Shown: positions 27,155 through 36,086, numbered from the stretch's first letter. The stretch is 64,000 nucleotides of DNA from Vibrio sp. S9_S30 (GCF_014694455.1 NZ_JAAUWT010000016.1:62001-126000), one strand, 5' to 3'. A program made the numbers and translations. Notes: generated from the sequence alone by a model not told the origin.

Positions 27155-28407
27155 TCCTTTTCGACTATTTTGTTTGTGAGCAGGGGATAGGCTGACAGCA
27201 CTATTTGCAACAGTTGTTCTTGGGGTTGCAGCAACGGCGCAGTGACAGGCAAGCCAAATTCAGAGGAATAGACACTCATGGCAGTAAGAACCTCATCTAA
27301 AGACATTCCTTCGTGATTCAGTGTTAATCCTATCACCGAGGTATGTGAAAAGGTCTCAATAAGATGGATTTCAGACGCAATCGAAGGCATTGGCATGTTA
27401 GTAAAATCAACACGATACAGACGTTTAGGGGCATGTTGTAAAATAACGCCTGTTGGACAAGAGCCCCGCAATATAAAGGAGCTAGTAGAAAAGGCAGGAT
27501 GACTCAACGCGCCTTGCCCTTCAATTATGATGATATCGGGCTTTTCGACTTCGTATGCTTTCACAATAACGGCTTCTAATTCGCCAGCACAAAATTGAGA
27601 AGGGACAGCATCTAGTGCAACGCAGTAAGGAGCACCTTGCATAATACCGGTTTGACCCGTTGCAATCATGACAACGTTAAGCCCTTTTTTTCTCAACCCA
27701 TTGGTGAGTATTGTGGCGGTTGTTCGTTTTCCTGACGCACAATCGGTGCCCATCACCGCAATTCTTGGGCACTTAACATTGTGTATGTCGCCACTGAATG
27801 TTCGCAGTTCTTCTTTATTTTTGGGCTTCCGAATATCTAGGATATGGACGTTGTGCTTTATACTGGCTTCAAGAAAAATAGGGTCATCACAGAGAAATTC
27901 ATGCAAGCCATTAACGATGCTCATGTTGAGTGACATTGCTTTTAGAATCATTGCCTTTTCTGAATCAGAGAGTAAACCACTTGATGGGGCGATTCCGAAA
28001 ATAAAATAGTCGGGAGTGGTTTTCGCGTGAATCAAGGCATCTTCAATGGTGGCGACAATCGGAATGGCGTTTGCTTCCCCATCCAGCACCACACCAGAGT
28101 CAAGCCCCGCATTTTCACTATCTAAAACCGATAAGATACGGTAGTTGTTGGAGTGTCTTACCAGCCCGTTAGCCGTTTTGCCATCTACCTTTCCGAAGTT
28201 CCCTTCACAATAAATTATTGCGGTAGGTAAAACGGAATGGACGTTATGACAAAGTGGATCCCCTGTTTCGAGGGCATCAGTTTTTGGAGGCGCTGTTTCA
28301 GAAGACGCCGTTTCGAGAGGTATCGAAGCACGTTGTACTTCTGTTTCATTGAAGAGAGAACGGGTTAAGTGAAAAATGTTGCTTAATTTCTTAGTTGAAA
28401 TAGACAT
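27151..28407 (-). CDS. DUF1611 family P-loop protein (DgcN-like)
   Basis: 418 residues. A low-complexity Ser/Glu/Thr-rich segment (about 25-50) precedes a Rossmann-like N-terminal domain (TAIIYCEGNFGKVDGKTANG). Then comes a dethiobiotin-synthetase-type P-loop, MGTDCASGKRTTA near 218-230, followed by IATGQTGIMQG and IIIIEGQGALSHP. The family was long uncharacterised; DgcN was reported as D-glutamate N-acetyltransferase. Here it is the first gene of an operon with a PLP racemase (4-base overlap) and a lipoprotein. The substrate may be a D-amino acid supplied by the racemase; that is inference. A terminator-like hairpin sits in the leader, so attenuation is possible. Confidence 0.82.
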   Translation of the reverse strand: MSISTKKLSNIFHLTRSLFNETEVQRASIPLETASSETAPPKTDALETGDPLCHNVHSVLPTAIIYCEGNFGKVDGKTANGLVRHSNNYRILSVLDSENAGLDSGVVLDGEANAIPIVATIEDALIHAKTTPDYFIFGIAPSSGLLSDSEKAMILKAMSLNMSIVNGLHEFLCDDPIFLEASIKHNVHILDIRKPKNKEELRTFSGDIHNVKCPRIAVMGTDCASGKRTTATILTNGLRKKGLNVVMIATGQTGIMQGAPYCVALDAVPSQFCAGELEAVIVKAYEVEKPDIIIIEGQGALSHPAFSTSSFILRGSCPTGVILQHAPKRLYRVDFTNMPMPSIASEIHLIETFSHTSVIGLTLNHEGMSLDEVLTAMSVYSSEFGLPVTAPLLQPQEQLLQIVLSAYPLLTNKIVEKE

Positions 28408-28467
28408 AATAAGAGCCTAGTGGATTAGGCTTAGGGGGCCGCTAAGAGATGCCGAAATGTGAGTTCG

Positions 28468-28500
28468 GAAAAGAAAAGAAGTCCCTACTAAGCGGTAGGG
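28468..28500 (-). promoter_or_regulatory. Terminator-like hairpin in the leader of the DUF1611 operon (possible attenuator)
   Basis: On the minus strand CCCTAC pairs with GTAGGG around a 6-base loop and is followed by ACTTCTTTTCTTTT. It lies about 60 bases before the first gene and about 185 bases after the divergent region's lrp end, inside a 278-base leader. A 15-codon ORF (28582-28629, minus) lies upstream but lacks a close ribosome site. Confidence 0.5.
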
Positions 28501-28685
28501 AGAGTCAACAGACTAACATGCTTTGCTTGGTGACGTTAGGTATTTGTCAGTCATCACAACTCTGGATAACAAAACACCGTTCTAGCCGTTGGGTCTGACA
28601 AGCTTTGCACGCAGGCCAATGCCTTTCATATGATTAAGCTTTATGAACTCCGATCTTATCTTTACGCATTAAACAAAAATACGCA

Positions 28686-29141
28686 TTAAACAAAAATGGG
28701 GAGAGGGCTTTTGTTGATCACTTGCCGGACTGAAAGGTGGGTATGAATGTCCTTGACGCTGGTGATTCGATGCAGCTTTTTTGTGAATGCCTCATAGCCT
28801 GCCAAATTGGGGCTAACGACTTCTAGAAGGTAGTCGTAACCCCCCGATACAATATGGGCATTCACCACTTCTTCCATATTTGCCAATGCTTGCTCAAACT
28901 TTTCTATGGAATCAGCTTGGTGGTTGTTTAAGCTGACTTCGACAAAAAAACTCATCGCTATGCCTACTTTCTCGCGACTTAAGTTGGCTTGGTAATCTTC
29001 TATATAGCCTTCATCTTCTAGTCTTTTTAGTCGCCTAGCGCATGGGGATGGGGAAAGCCCAACCCGTTCAGATAAATCCGCAGTAGATAAGCGACCTTCT
29101 TTTTGAAGGACTGAAAGTATGTGGCGATCGATTCTATCCAT
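28686..29141 (-). CDS. Lrp/AsnC-family transcriptional regulator
   Basis: 151 residues. MDRIDRHILSVLQKEGRLS and LSERVGLSPSPCARRLKRLE form the N-terminal helix-turn-helix, followed by a RAM ligand-binding domain with VVNAHIVSGGYDYLLEV. These proteins sense amino acids and form octamers. It is divergent from a DMT-family exporter, with about 150 bases between the two start codons, so it most likely controls that exporter and itself. The effector amino acid cannot be read. Confidence 0.93.
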   Translation of the reverse strand: MDRIDRHILSVLQKEGRLSTADLSERVGLSPSPCARRLKRLEDEGYIEDYQANLSREKVGIAMSFFVEVSLNNHQADSIEKFEQALANMEEVVNAHIVSGGYDYLLEVVSPNLAGYEAFTKKLHRITSVKDIHTHLSVRQVINKSPLPIFV

Positions 29142-29290
29142 GGTTCCTCTGCCGTTTTTTGTTATAAATTGGCTGTATTTTGACGAATTCCACTAACAAT
29201 AGCATGAAAAGGTATTGTAATCGCCGAATAAATGCGAGCGATTTGATGAATAATGCTTCTGTTCCTTATATGTGCTCAGGATTATTGTTT

Positions 29291-30220
29291 ATGGAAAAAA
29301 CGGTTTACGCTCAATCTAGCGAAGTTAACCTATTCCCAGTCTCGCCAATGGCGAAGGGGTACGTGGTGATTACGTTCGTCTTGATGATTTGGACGGGCTT
29401 TGCACTTTCCATTCGATCGATAGGTGCGTCTCCCTTGGCGACGGCCGATGTTGCGTTGCTGCGATTTTTGGTTCCTGTGATTCTTTTGCTTCCTTTTACC
29501 CACCGTTATCTCCATGAAATTCGAGGTGCCAAAGCGCTAGATGTGTTGTTGATTCTGCTTGGTGGCGTTCCGTTCTTCTTTGTTGCGTCACATGGGGCGA
29601 GTTTGGTTCCGGCTGCTTATGTCGGAACCGTACTGGCTGGCACGCCACCATTTTTTGTGGCGGTTTTAGGTTGGCTTTTCTATCAACATACCTCTTTGTC
29701 GGGTCGCGTGAGTGCCAAACGTATTGCAGCTCTAATGATGATTGTGATGGGCGTTGTCACGATGATTGTTGGGCAACTTGATAGGGTGTCTGGTGAGTTT
29801 TTGCAAGGCGTGGCGGTTTTACTGAGTGCAAGCCTGATATGGGCGATATACACCATCCGTTTGAAACGGTCTGGGCTAAGCCCCATCGCAGTGACCATTA
29901 TGCTCTCGTGGTGCTCGCTGGCGATAACGTTAGCCCTGATACTGAGTGGCTCAGTCACAAGCCATTTAGGGGCATTTGCGTTTCAAGACGCGTTGCCATT
30001 TATTTTAATACAAGGCTTTTGTGTTGGGCTTTTGTCCACGGTTGGCTATAGCTACGCGGTTAGGCAATTGGGCTCGGCACAGTCATCCACCATTGGTTCG
30101 TTATCACCTGGGCTGACCGCACTTGTGGCGGTGCCAGTATTCGGTGAGTCGCTGACCATTGCGATTGTTGGTGGCATTTGCCTGACGGTAGCAGGGGTTA
30201 TTTTGTCTAACCGTGTTTAA
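29291..30220 (+). CDS. EamA/DMT-superfamily transporter
   Basis: About 309 residues and ten membrane helices in two EamA repeats: YVVITFVLMIWTGFALS opens the first, and the second begins near FLQGVAVLLSASLIWAIY. The ending QSSTIGSLSPGLTALVAVPV and GGICLTVAGVILSNRV is typical. It is probably an exporter of amino acids or other metabolites. The ATG at 29291 with AGGA upstream is preferred to the long in-frame extension from 29180, which lacks membrane character; ATG at 29348 is also possible. An Lrp-type regulator is divergent from it. A decayed piece of a similar gene lies at 33028-33247. Confidence 0.88.
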   Translation: MEKTVYAQSSEVNLFPVSPMAKGYVVITFVLMIWTGFALSIRSIGASPLATADVALLRFLVPVILLLPFTHRYLHEIRGAKALDVLLILLGGVPFFFVASHGASLVPAAYVGTVLAGTPPFFVAVLGWLFYQHTSLSGRVSAKRIAALMMIVMGVVTMIVGQLDRVSGEFLQGVAVLLSASLIWAIYTIRLKRSGLSPIAVTIMLSWCSLAITLALILSGSVTSHLGAFAFQDALPFILIQGFCVGLLSTVGYSYAVRQLGSAQSSTIGSLSPGLTALVAVPVFGESLTIAIVGGICLTVAGVILSNRV

Positions 30221-30313
30221 GGTGGCTTAACCGAACCCCAGTGATTATCTTGCGTAAATGCCACGGGTGTTGGTGCAAGCGGACATTATTCGCTAACCGC
30301 TTATCCCATCGGG

Positions 30314-31057
30314 CTATTTAAAAATGCGCACCAGTTCAGCAATGGCTTGTCGGTCGGTCACTGGTATTTGGTAATCATCAATATCTGACGATCCCATTTT
30401 GCTTTGCGGTGCGGTGTACGACATTTTCGTTGGGCGCGTTGTTTTGCCAGACAAATGCAGCGCACGCACTTTGGTTTTCGTCACCAGCTCTTTGGCGTTG
30501 CTGGCGTTCACACCTGCTCCGGCCATAATGGAGATACGGGTTCCAGCCTGCTGAACAAGGGCCGCTAACGTATTTATGCCGAATGGTGCGGTGGTGGCAT
30601 GACCAGAAGTTAAAACGCGTTCACAGCCAAGAGCAATAATGTCTTCTAACCCCTTTTTTGCGTTATTGCACTGATCGAAAGCACGATGAAAAGTGACGCC
30701 AAGCTTTAACTTTCGAGCGTAATCACACAGCTTTCTTGCGTGCTGCATATGAATGTGTCCCGTACACGTTAATACGCCAAGCACCACCCCATTTAACTTT
30801 GCTTGCTTGGCGCATTTGATGTCAAACATCATGCTTTCGATTTCTTCATCATTATAAAAAAAGTCCCCCTGACGAGGGCGAATCATCGCGTAGACAGGAA
30901 TGGTCGATATTTTACGGACTTGCTGCATTAAGCCGTAGCTTGGGGTTAATCCACCTAATGCTAACGCGGAGCAAAGTTCAATTCGGGTTGCACCACCCGC
31001 AATGGCGCTATAAAGAGACTCAATATTTTCGATGGACGCTTCTATTTCTATACCCAT
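30314..31057 (-). CDS. cutC: CutC-family TIM-barrel protein
   Basis: 247 residues, the usual length. MGIEIEASIENIESLYSAI and RIELCSALALGGLTPSYGL are the family opening; MIRPRQGDFFY, then VTFHRAFDQC and RVLTSGHA follow. CutC was named for copper homeostasis, but the biochemical role is unsettled. Here it is the second gene behind a SIS sugar-phosphate protein and under a divergent AraC regulator, which fits carbohydrate metabolism better than copper; that is inference. AGGAA precedes the ATG. Confidence 0.93.
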   Translation of the reverse strand: MGIEIEASIENIESLYSAIAGGATRIELCSALALGGLTPSYGLMQQVRKISTIPVYAMIRPRQGDFFYNDEEIESMMFDIKCAKQAKLNGVVLGVLTCTGHIHMQHARKLCDYARKLKLGVTFHRAFDQCNNAKKGLEDIIALGCERVLTSGHATTAPFGINTLAALVQQAGTRISIMAGAGVNASNAKELVTKTKVRALHLSGKTTRPTKMSYTAPQSKMGSSDIDDYQIPVTDRQAIAELVRIFK

Positions 31058-31117
31058 TTAAATGTTCCTCGGTTTATTGCTCTATTGGCTTGCTCAGTTG
31101 GGTTGTTATTTAATGAA

Positions 31118-31834
31118 TCACATGGACTTTAATCGAGAACCAAAGTGCTGATACACATTGTCATTATCGAAACCATCCACATTCTGACTAGAGAATATGA
31201 GTGGGGTAACCCCTTGTTCTAGTGCTGCTTTTTGTGCTTCAACGACAAGCGTGTTCATAATCAGCATGCCTGCGATGCTAGAAAATGCCCCTGTCACTTT
31301 TCCATTAATGGTGCACAGCCCATCACCTGGAGGCACTTGGTTATCAATCACGACATCCGCGATGTCCATCAACTTCAGACCAGAGTCATGGCGGCTGTCG
31401 TAGTGAGAGGACTGCTCTACCGAGGTGATGGCGATGACAACATGGCCTTTGGATTTCGCGATTTGCGCAAATTCTACTGGCAAAGCATTTCGCCCTGAAT
31501 TGGAAATAATCATAACGACATCGTTTGGGGAGATGGTGTGATCGTTCCAAATCACTTCAGCCAGCCCCGGCAACTTTTCCATAGCGGAGCCTCTGCGCGC
31601 GCCATCGTTTGTTAGCAATACCGAGTCTAAAACCGCGTTAATGTTGCCAAGCCCACCTGCTCGAATGAAGCCCTCTAAACCAATCATGTGTGAATGACCC
31701 GTCCCCAAGATTTGTATCATGTTGTCGTTCACAATGGCTTGAGCGAACAAGTCCGTCGCTTGAGATAACGCCTCTTGGTTCGATTCGATAACAGAAGTCA
31801 ATTTTGGTAGTAAGCAATGAACGTATTCAGACAT
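31118..31834 (-). CDS. SIS-domain sugar-phosphate-binding protein (UPF0309-like)
   Basis: 238 residues with one SIS domain: ILGTGHSHMIGLEGFIRAGG near 42-61 and MIISNSGRNALPVEFA near 108-123, the phosphosugar-binding loop. MurQ and GmhA relatives isomerise or cleave phosphosugars. GGAGG lies nine bases upstream of the ATG. It leads a two-gene operon with cutC, with 60 bases between them, opposite an AraC-type regulator that probably responds to a sugar. No kinase or transporter is adjacent, so the substrate is open. Confidence 0.9.
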   Translation of the reverse strand: MSEYVHCLLPKLTSVIESNQEALSQATDLFAQAIVNDNMIQILGTGHSHMIGLEGFIRAGGLGNINAVLDSVLLTNDGARRGSAMEKLPGLAEVIWNDHTISPNDVVMIISNSGRNALPVEFAQIAKSKGHVVIAITSVEQSSHYDSRHDSGLKLMDIADVVIDNQVPPGDGLCTINGKVTGAFSSIAGMLIMNTLVVEAQKAALEQGVTPLIFSSQNVDGFDNDNVYQHFGSRLKSM

Positions 31835-32003
31835 AATGTCATGCCTCCTTAGCTTTACTGGCTTTACTACCGTATCACCTCAAAACAGCATTATTGATAC
31901 TATTCTAACCATTACTGATACTTATCTTGATCAATGTCTATTGTGTGTGTTATCACTGCAAAATGCATGAAAGCGTATGAGGTGGGTAGGGAGACGAGCC
32001 AGC

Positions 32004-32861
32004 ATGAAAGCAACGATGCAAAAAGTCCCTCAACGGGTCGGTTGGTCTTGGCGCTATAAGAAATTTGAAGAGGTGACGAAGCCAGAATATTGGCATGCCC
32101 ATCAGGAGTTTGAACTCGTTTTACACAGAAACTTTCAGGGGAAATCGAGAGTTGGGCATTTTGAAGGTGAGATAGAGCACAACGAACTGTTATTGATTGG
32201 ACCGGGTATTGCACACAGCTTTGAATCGATAAATTCTAATGAACAAAACCCGTGTGAAACTCACGTTATCTGGTTTCGAGAAGAATGGATTGCCAAACTG
32301 ATGTACAGCTGCGTCGAACTTAGGCAGTTAGGACCAGTGATTAAGAGTGCCAGCAAGGGGGTTCGGTTTTCCACGGACACCGCTGAAAAGGTTTTTCAGC
32401 GTCTCGATAATTTTAATCACCTTTCGCCTATCGGGCAGCTCGCCGTATTGGTGCAGATACTGGGGGAGTTGTGCGCCGATCAATCCCATACCACGTTGCT
32501 TTCGTATTTGTCTGAAGGGGAAAAAGAAAAAACGAACGCCAACTACAGTAAAATTGAGCAAGTGTGCAAATACATCGACAATCATTACGCATCAGATATT
32601 ACACTCAAAAACCTTGCAGACTACATGTACGTAAGTGAAAACACCATTCACCGTTGGTTTATTCAACATTTTAATGAAAGTTATACTTCTTACTTGATGA
32701 AACTCCGGTTAAATCATGCCTGCCAACTGCTCACCACCACATCGCTGCCAATTGGCCTAATAGCAGAAAAGGTTGGTTATACCAATCGATCCAACTTCAA
32801 CCGATTGTTTAAGAAATACAAAAGCGTCGCGCCTACTCAATATCGGAAAAAGTTTAAGTAG
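32004..32861 (+). CDS. AraC-family transcriptional regulator with cupin sensor domain
   Basis: 285 residues. An N-terminal cupin domain (WHAHQEFELVLHRN, GPGIAHSFESI) is followed by a C-terminal double helix-turn-helix: ITLKNLADYMYVSENTIHRWF and IGLIAEKVGYTNRSNFNRLFKKY. ATG at 32004 with GGGAG ten bases upstream is chosen over 31977. It is divergent from the SIS-cutC operon, with about 170 bases between, and is its likely regulator, probably by sugar sensing. Confidence 0.92.
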   Translation: MKATMQKVPQRVGWSWRYKKFEEVTKPEYWHAHQEFELVLHRNFQGKSRVGHFEGEIEHNELLLIGPGIAHSFESINSNEQNPCETHVIWFREEWIAKLMYSCVELRQLGPVIKSASKGVRFSTDTAEKVFQRLDNFNHLSPIGQLAVLVQILGELCADQSHTTLLSYLSEGEKEKTNANYSKIEQVCKYIDNHYASDITLKNLADYMYVSENTIHRWFIQHFNESYTSYLMKLRLNHACQLLTTTSLPIGLIAEKVGYTNRSNFNRLFKKYKSVAPTQYRKKFK

Positions 32862-33027
32862 TGTACTCAAGCTGCCATTGTCCAGAGGACGTCTTACCTG
32901 GCTTAATAGCTTGAGGTTCCTCTGGTATACCCAAACACCTGATATTCAGAAACACGTATTACAACAGAGCTAACCGTCGATACGACTGGTATTTTAGCCT
33001 TTACGGTAACATTATCCGATCATCACC

Positions 33028-33247
33028 GACATGGTTTGGTACGGTATTAATTCAACACTCTTAATTTAATGGTGTTTGCGTATATACGAACAACATAGCC
33101 GCAGTGATTGTTTCATTGTCACCAGTGTTAACGGCACTCGTCGCTGTACTGGCTTTAATGAGGGGCAGGTTCGCGATGGTATTTAAAGTAGGCTTGAATG
33201 TGTTGGGTGTCGTGCTGAGTGTATTGATGTTGAATCGAAATTCATGA
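33028..33247 (+). pseudogene. Decayed C-terminal fragment of an EamA/DMT transporter gene
   Basis: Reading from 33065 gives AAVIVSLSPVLTALVAVL and, near the end, VGLNVLGVVLSVLM before a stop at 33247, the pattern of the last two helices of an EamA transporter (compare SLSPGLTALVAVPV in the intact gene at 29291). Just upstream, in another frame from about 33028, MVWYGIN matches the preceding helix, so a frameshift and a stop separate the pieces. No start or ribosome site belongs to it. The rest of the 32862-33311 gap shows no gene. Confidence 0.6.
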
Positions 33248-33263
33248 TCGAATTCGTCACGGT

Positions 33264-33294
33264 TGAAATAATAAGAGCCGTGGTTGCGGCTCTT
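33264..33294 (-). terminator. Terminator after the M32 carboxypeptidase gene
   Basis: Perfect 8-bp stem AAGAGCCG/CGGCTCTT with a 6-base loop, 17 bases past the stop on the minus strand, followed by ATTATTTC. Confidence 0.7.
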
Positions 33295-33311
33295 AGCATA
33301 TTGGTGAGAAC

Positions 33312-34793
33312 TTACAGGTAACGCCCTTCCAAATGCGCTTTGAAGTGATCGGCATTGAGCACTTCGCCTGTGGCGCGTGTCACTAGGTCATCGGTAGTGT
33401 GTAAGCAAGCTTGGCTCCATACCTTTTGTTCTAACCAAGTGAAGATTGGCGATAAATCTTGGCTAGCAATAACGCCTTCTACATCGACACTTTGTTTCAT
33501 GCTTGCCATCATTTGAGCGGCGTACATGGCACCTAATGTGTAACTTGGGAAGTAGCCAAAAGCACCATCTGTCCAGTGAATGTCTTGCATACAACCATTG
33601 GTGAAATTGCCGCGAGTATCCAAACCCAGATACGCTTGCATTTTTTCTGCCCAAAGCTCTGGTACGTCGGTGTGTTTGATTTTGCCATTCATCAAATCAC
33701 GTTCGATTTCGTAGCGAAGAATCACGTGAGCAGGGTAGGTCAGTTCATCGGCATCCACACGAATAAACCCTTTTTCAACACGAGTGTACAGTTTGTGGAA
33801 ATTCTCTGCTGAGAAAGCAGGATCGTTGCTGCGTTGGAATTGCTGGCGCGCTTTGTCTGCCAAAATTTGAATGAATGGCGTGCTGCGACCAATCTGCATT
33901 TCAAAAAAGAGAGATTGTGACTCGTGGATTCCCATTGATCGAGCTTCGCCAACAGGTAAACCTGCGAACAGTTTCGGTAAGCCTTGCTCGTAGCGTGCGT
34001 GACCCGTTTCGTGCACGGTGCCCATCATAGATTGGATAAAGTCGTTCTCATCATAACGAGTGGTGAGGCGAACATCCGTTGGTACACCGCCACAAAATGG
34101 GTGGGTACTTTCATCTAGGCGGCCGTGGTTAAAGTCAAATTGCAGAAGCTTCATGACATCCAGCCCAAGTGCTTTTTGGTCTGCCGCACTGAATGTGCCA
34201 GTTGGCATGATGATGTCTTCTTTAGCTTGCTTGTCAATGACTTGGTTGATCAAGTCTGGAAGCCAAGTTTTTACGTTGCTGAATACGGACTCCAGTGAAT
34301 CAGTGGATACACCGGGTTCGTAGAGATCCAACATGGCATCGTAAGGTGTTTTCCCTGTCGCTTCAGCGCGGATCTGCGCTTCTTCTTGGGAAAGTTTAAC
34401 CACTTCAGCCCAGTTTTTTTCAAAGCCGTTCCAGTCGTTTTCGCCACGTTGGGTACGCCATGCGTGTTCACATTTTGAACCTGCTAATGATTTGGCTTCT
34501 ACCAGTTCTTCAGGTAAGACGGTTTCTTGCTGCCAAACGCGCTTCATTTCAGCTAGGCTGGCTGTTTCGTCCGCAGATAAGGATTCAGATTCTGCTTTAT
34601 CAAACCACTCAGCTAATTCTGGCTTATTGGAAAGCTGATGCAGGTGTACCGAAAGCTCGGCTAGTGCTTCAGAGCGTGCTTCACTGCCACCAGCGGGCAT
34701 AACGGCTGCTGCGTCCCAGCCACAGATTGCCTCTAGGTGCTCAAAGCGAGAAATTTTTTTATTGTGTTTTACCAACTTATCGTAGTAACTCAT
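33312..34793 (-). CDS. M32-family metallocarboxypeptidase
   Basis: 493 residues, the normal length for this family (thermostable carboxypeptidase Taq type). The zinc site HETGHARYEQG is near residue 260, with the third ligand expected in the ESQSLFFEMQIGRS stretch downstream. HPFCGGVPTDVRLTTRY and a later SYTLGAMYAAQ are family blocks. No signal peptide is present, so it is a cytoplasmic peptidase that trims C-terminal residues, using zinc or cobalt. It is a single gene between two convergent or divergent neighbours. Confidence 0.94.
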   Translation of the reverse strand: MSYYDKLVKHNKKISRFEHLEAICGWDAAAVMPAGGSEARSEALAELSVHLHQLSNKPELAEWFDKAESESLSADETASLAEMKRVWQQETVLPEELVEAKSLAGSKCEHAWRTQRGENDWNGFEKNWAEVVKLSQEEAQIRAEATGKTPYDAMLDLYEPGVSTDSLESVFSNVKTWLPDLINQVIDKQAKEDIIMPTGTFSAADQKALGLDVMKLLQFDFNHGRLDESTHPFCGGVPTDVRLTTRYDENDFIQSMMGTVHETGHARYEQGLPKLFAGLPVGEARSMGIHESQSLFFEMQIGRSTPFIQILADKARQQFQRSNDPAFSAENFHKLYTRVEKGFIRVDADELTYPAHVILRYEIERDLMNGKIKHTDVPELWAEKMQAYLGLDTRGNFTNGCMQDIHWTDGAFGYFPSYTLGAMYAAQMMASMKQSVDVEGVIASQDLSPIFTWLEQKVWSQACLHTTDDLVTRATGEVLNADHFKAHLEGRYL

Positions 34794-34978
34794 GGTAGTC
34801 CTTGTTGCATGGGGTCATATCATTGTTGCAGCCAACTATAGCAAGGCTTTTGCCTCAAATCATGCGGCGGAATGGTAAATAATCATTGTCCTGTGAGCTG
34901 AGCCTAAACATTCAAAACTTGGGACTGAGCATGATTTGCGGTATAAATTCAACTCGATTGAATTGTTATGGGTATGTG

Positions 34979-35611
34979 ATGCACATTCTGAACTTTGAAG
35001 CCTTTTTGATTGCGATTACGATTCTTACACTAACTCCTGGTCTAGATACCGCCGTTGTTGTCAGAAATACCAGCCGAGCCGGTACTCAGCATGGTCTATT
35101 AACCAGTTTCGGAATTTGTTGTGGCTTGTTTGTTCATGCGACATTTTCTGCTATTGGCATTTCCGCGATCTTATTGCAATCGGCTGAGTGGTTTATGGCA
35201 TTAAAGCTTGTTGGGGCAGGGTATCTTATTTGGTTAGGCATCGGTTCTATTCGGCATTTGTTTCAAGTTCGCACTTCCTTACCCAATGAAATAGAAAGCG
35301 CATCGGGTATCACAAGTTTGGTGGCATTGCGCGAAGGCTTTTTTTCAAATGTGCTTAACCCAAAAACAGCCGTCTTTTACTTGGCGTTTTTACCACAATT
35401 TATTGATCCTCAAGACAGTGCGGTGACGCAATCCATGTTTATGGCTGGGATCCATTTTGTTATTGCCATGGTTTGGCAGGGCGGTTTAGTCCTTATGGTT
35501 AATAAAGCGAAAGAACTATTGAGTAGCGACACATTCCTAAAAGCAGTAGAAGGTGCAACGGGAGTGGTATTGATCGGGTTAGGCGTTAAGTTGCTTTTTA
35601 CGGAGAATTAA
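34979..35611 (+). CDS. LysE/RhtB-family amino acid exporter
   Basis: 210 residues, six membrane helices. FEAFLIAITILTLTPGLDTA with TPGLDT is the family signature, followed by GVVVRNTSRAG-type loop sequence and GFFSNVLNPKTAVFYLAFLPQF. It would export amino acids such as threonine or homoserine lactones. The ATG at 34979 matches the family start; the upstream in-frame TTG at 34886 would add 31 non-membrane residues. No regulator is directly adjacent. Confidence 0.92.
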   Translation: MHILNFEAFLIAITILTLTPGLDTAVVVRNTSRAGTQHGLLTSFGICCGLFVHATFSAIGISAILLQSAEWFMALKLVGAGYLIWLGIGSIRHLFQVRTSLPNEIESASGITSLVALREGFFSNVLNPKTAVFYLAFLPQFIDPQDSAVTQSMFMAGIHFVIAMVWQGGLVLMVNKAKELLSSDTFLKAVEGATGVVLIGLGVKLLFTEN

Positions 35612-35687
35612 TGTTCCCATTGAATGTAAACATCATTCTTCTTCCTATCTACAACCTTATATAAATAAGGATATAATAGACATCTAT
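35612..35687. other. Intergenic DNA after the LysE exporter
   Basis: Short AT-rich lead-in to the tandem repeats. The whole gap from 35612 to 36086 has no supported gene. Confidence 0.4.
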
Positions 35688-35809
35688 TTATATGGTTAAA
35701 TTAATTTATTATATCGCTAAGTTAGTTATATCGCCAACTTGGTTATATCGCTAACTTATCTATATGGCTAATTTAGTTATATGGTTAAGTTGGTTATATA
35801 AGTATGTTG
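35688..35809. repeat. Degenerate 17-base tandem repeat tract, about seven copies
   Basis: Units start at 35688, 35709, 35726, 35743, 35761, 35777 and 35794. The consensus is close to TTATATCGCTAACTTGG, with G/C and T/A changes between copies and lengths of 16-21. No spacers, so it is not a CRISPR array. Confidence 0.8.
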
Positions 35810-36007
35810 TTATATTAATCGGTGTCCTTTATCCAACCCAATCAACGAAAATATCTCACTGGTATCATAACCTTAAATGACGACGAAACCTTCAATAGGG
35901 AAAGTACGTCTGTTTTCCTTTTAAATCCAAAAGCGTTACCTGTTAGCAGAAAAGTTTCACATTATTTTAGATAGAGTGAGATATCATAGTAGTCATTTAA
36001 CTAGAAA

Positions 36008-36059
36008 ACGCAGGTTATTTAGCTTCTCGAATTAATGATAATTTCCGGGCAACCTGCGT
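36008..36059 (-). terminator. Long-loop hairpin after the protease gene
   Basis: ACGCAGGTT (36008-36016) pairs perfectly with AACCTGCGT (36051-36059) over a 34-base loop; TTTTCT follows on the minus strand. It lies 28 bases past the protease stop. Confidence 0.55.
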
Positions 36060-36086
36060 CTTCAAAATTATACAGACGCGTAACGA

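Noticed and set aside
29180..29290. Longer start for the DMT transporter
   Set aside because: The extension is non-membrane and lacks a ribosome site; ATG at 29291 fits the family.
35688..35809. Possible CRISPR array
   Set aside because: Units are contiguous and degenerate with no spacers, and no cas gene is nearby.
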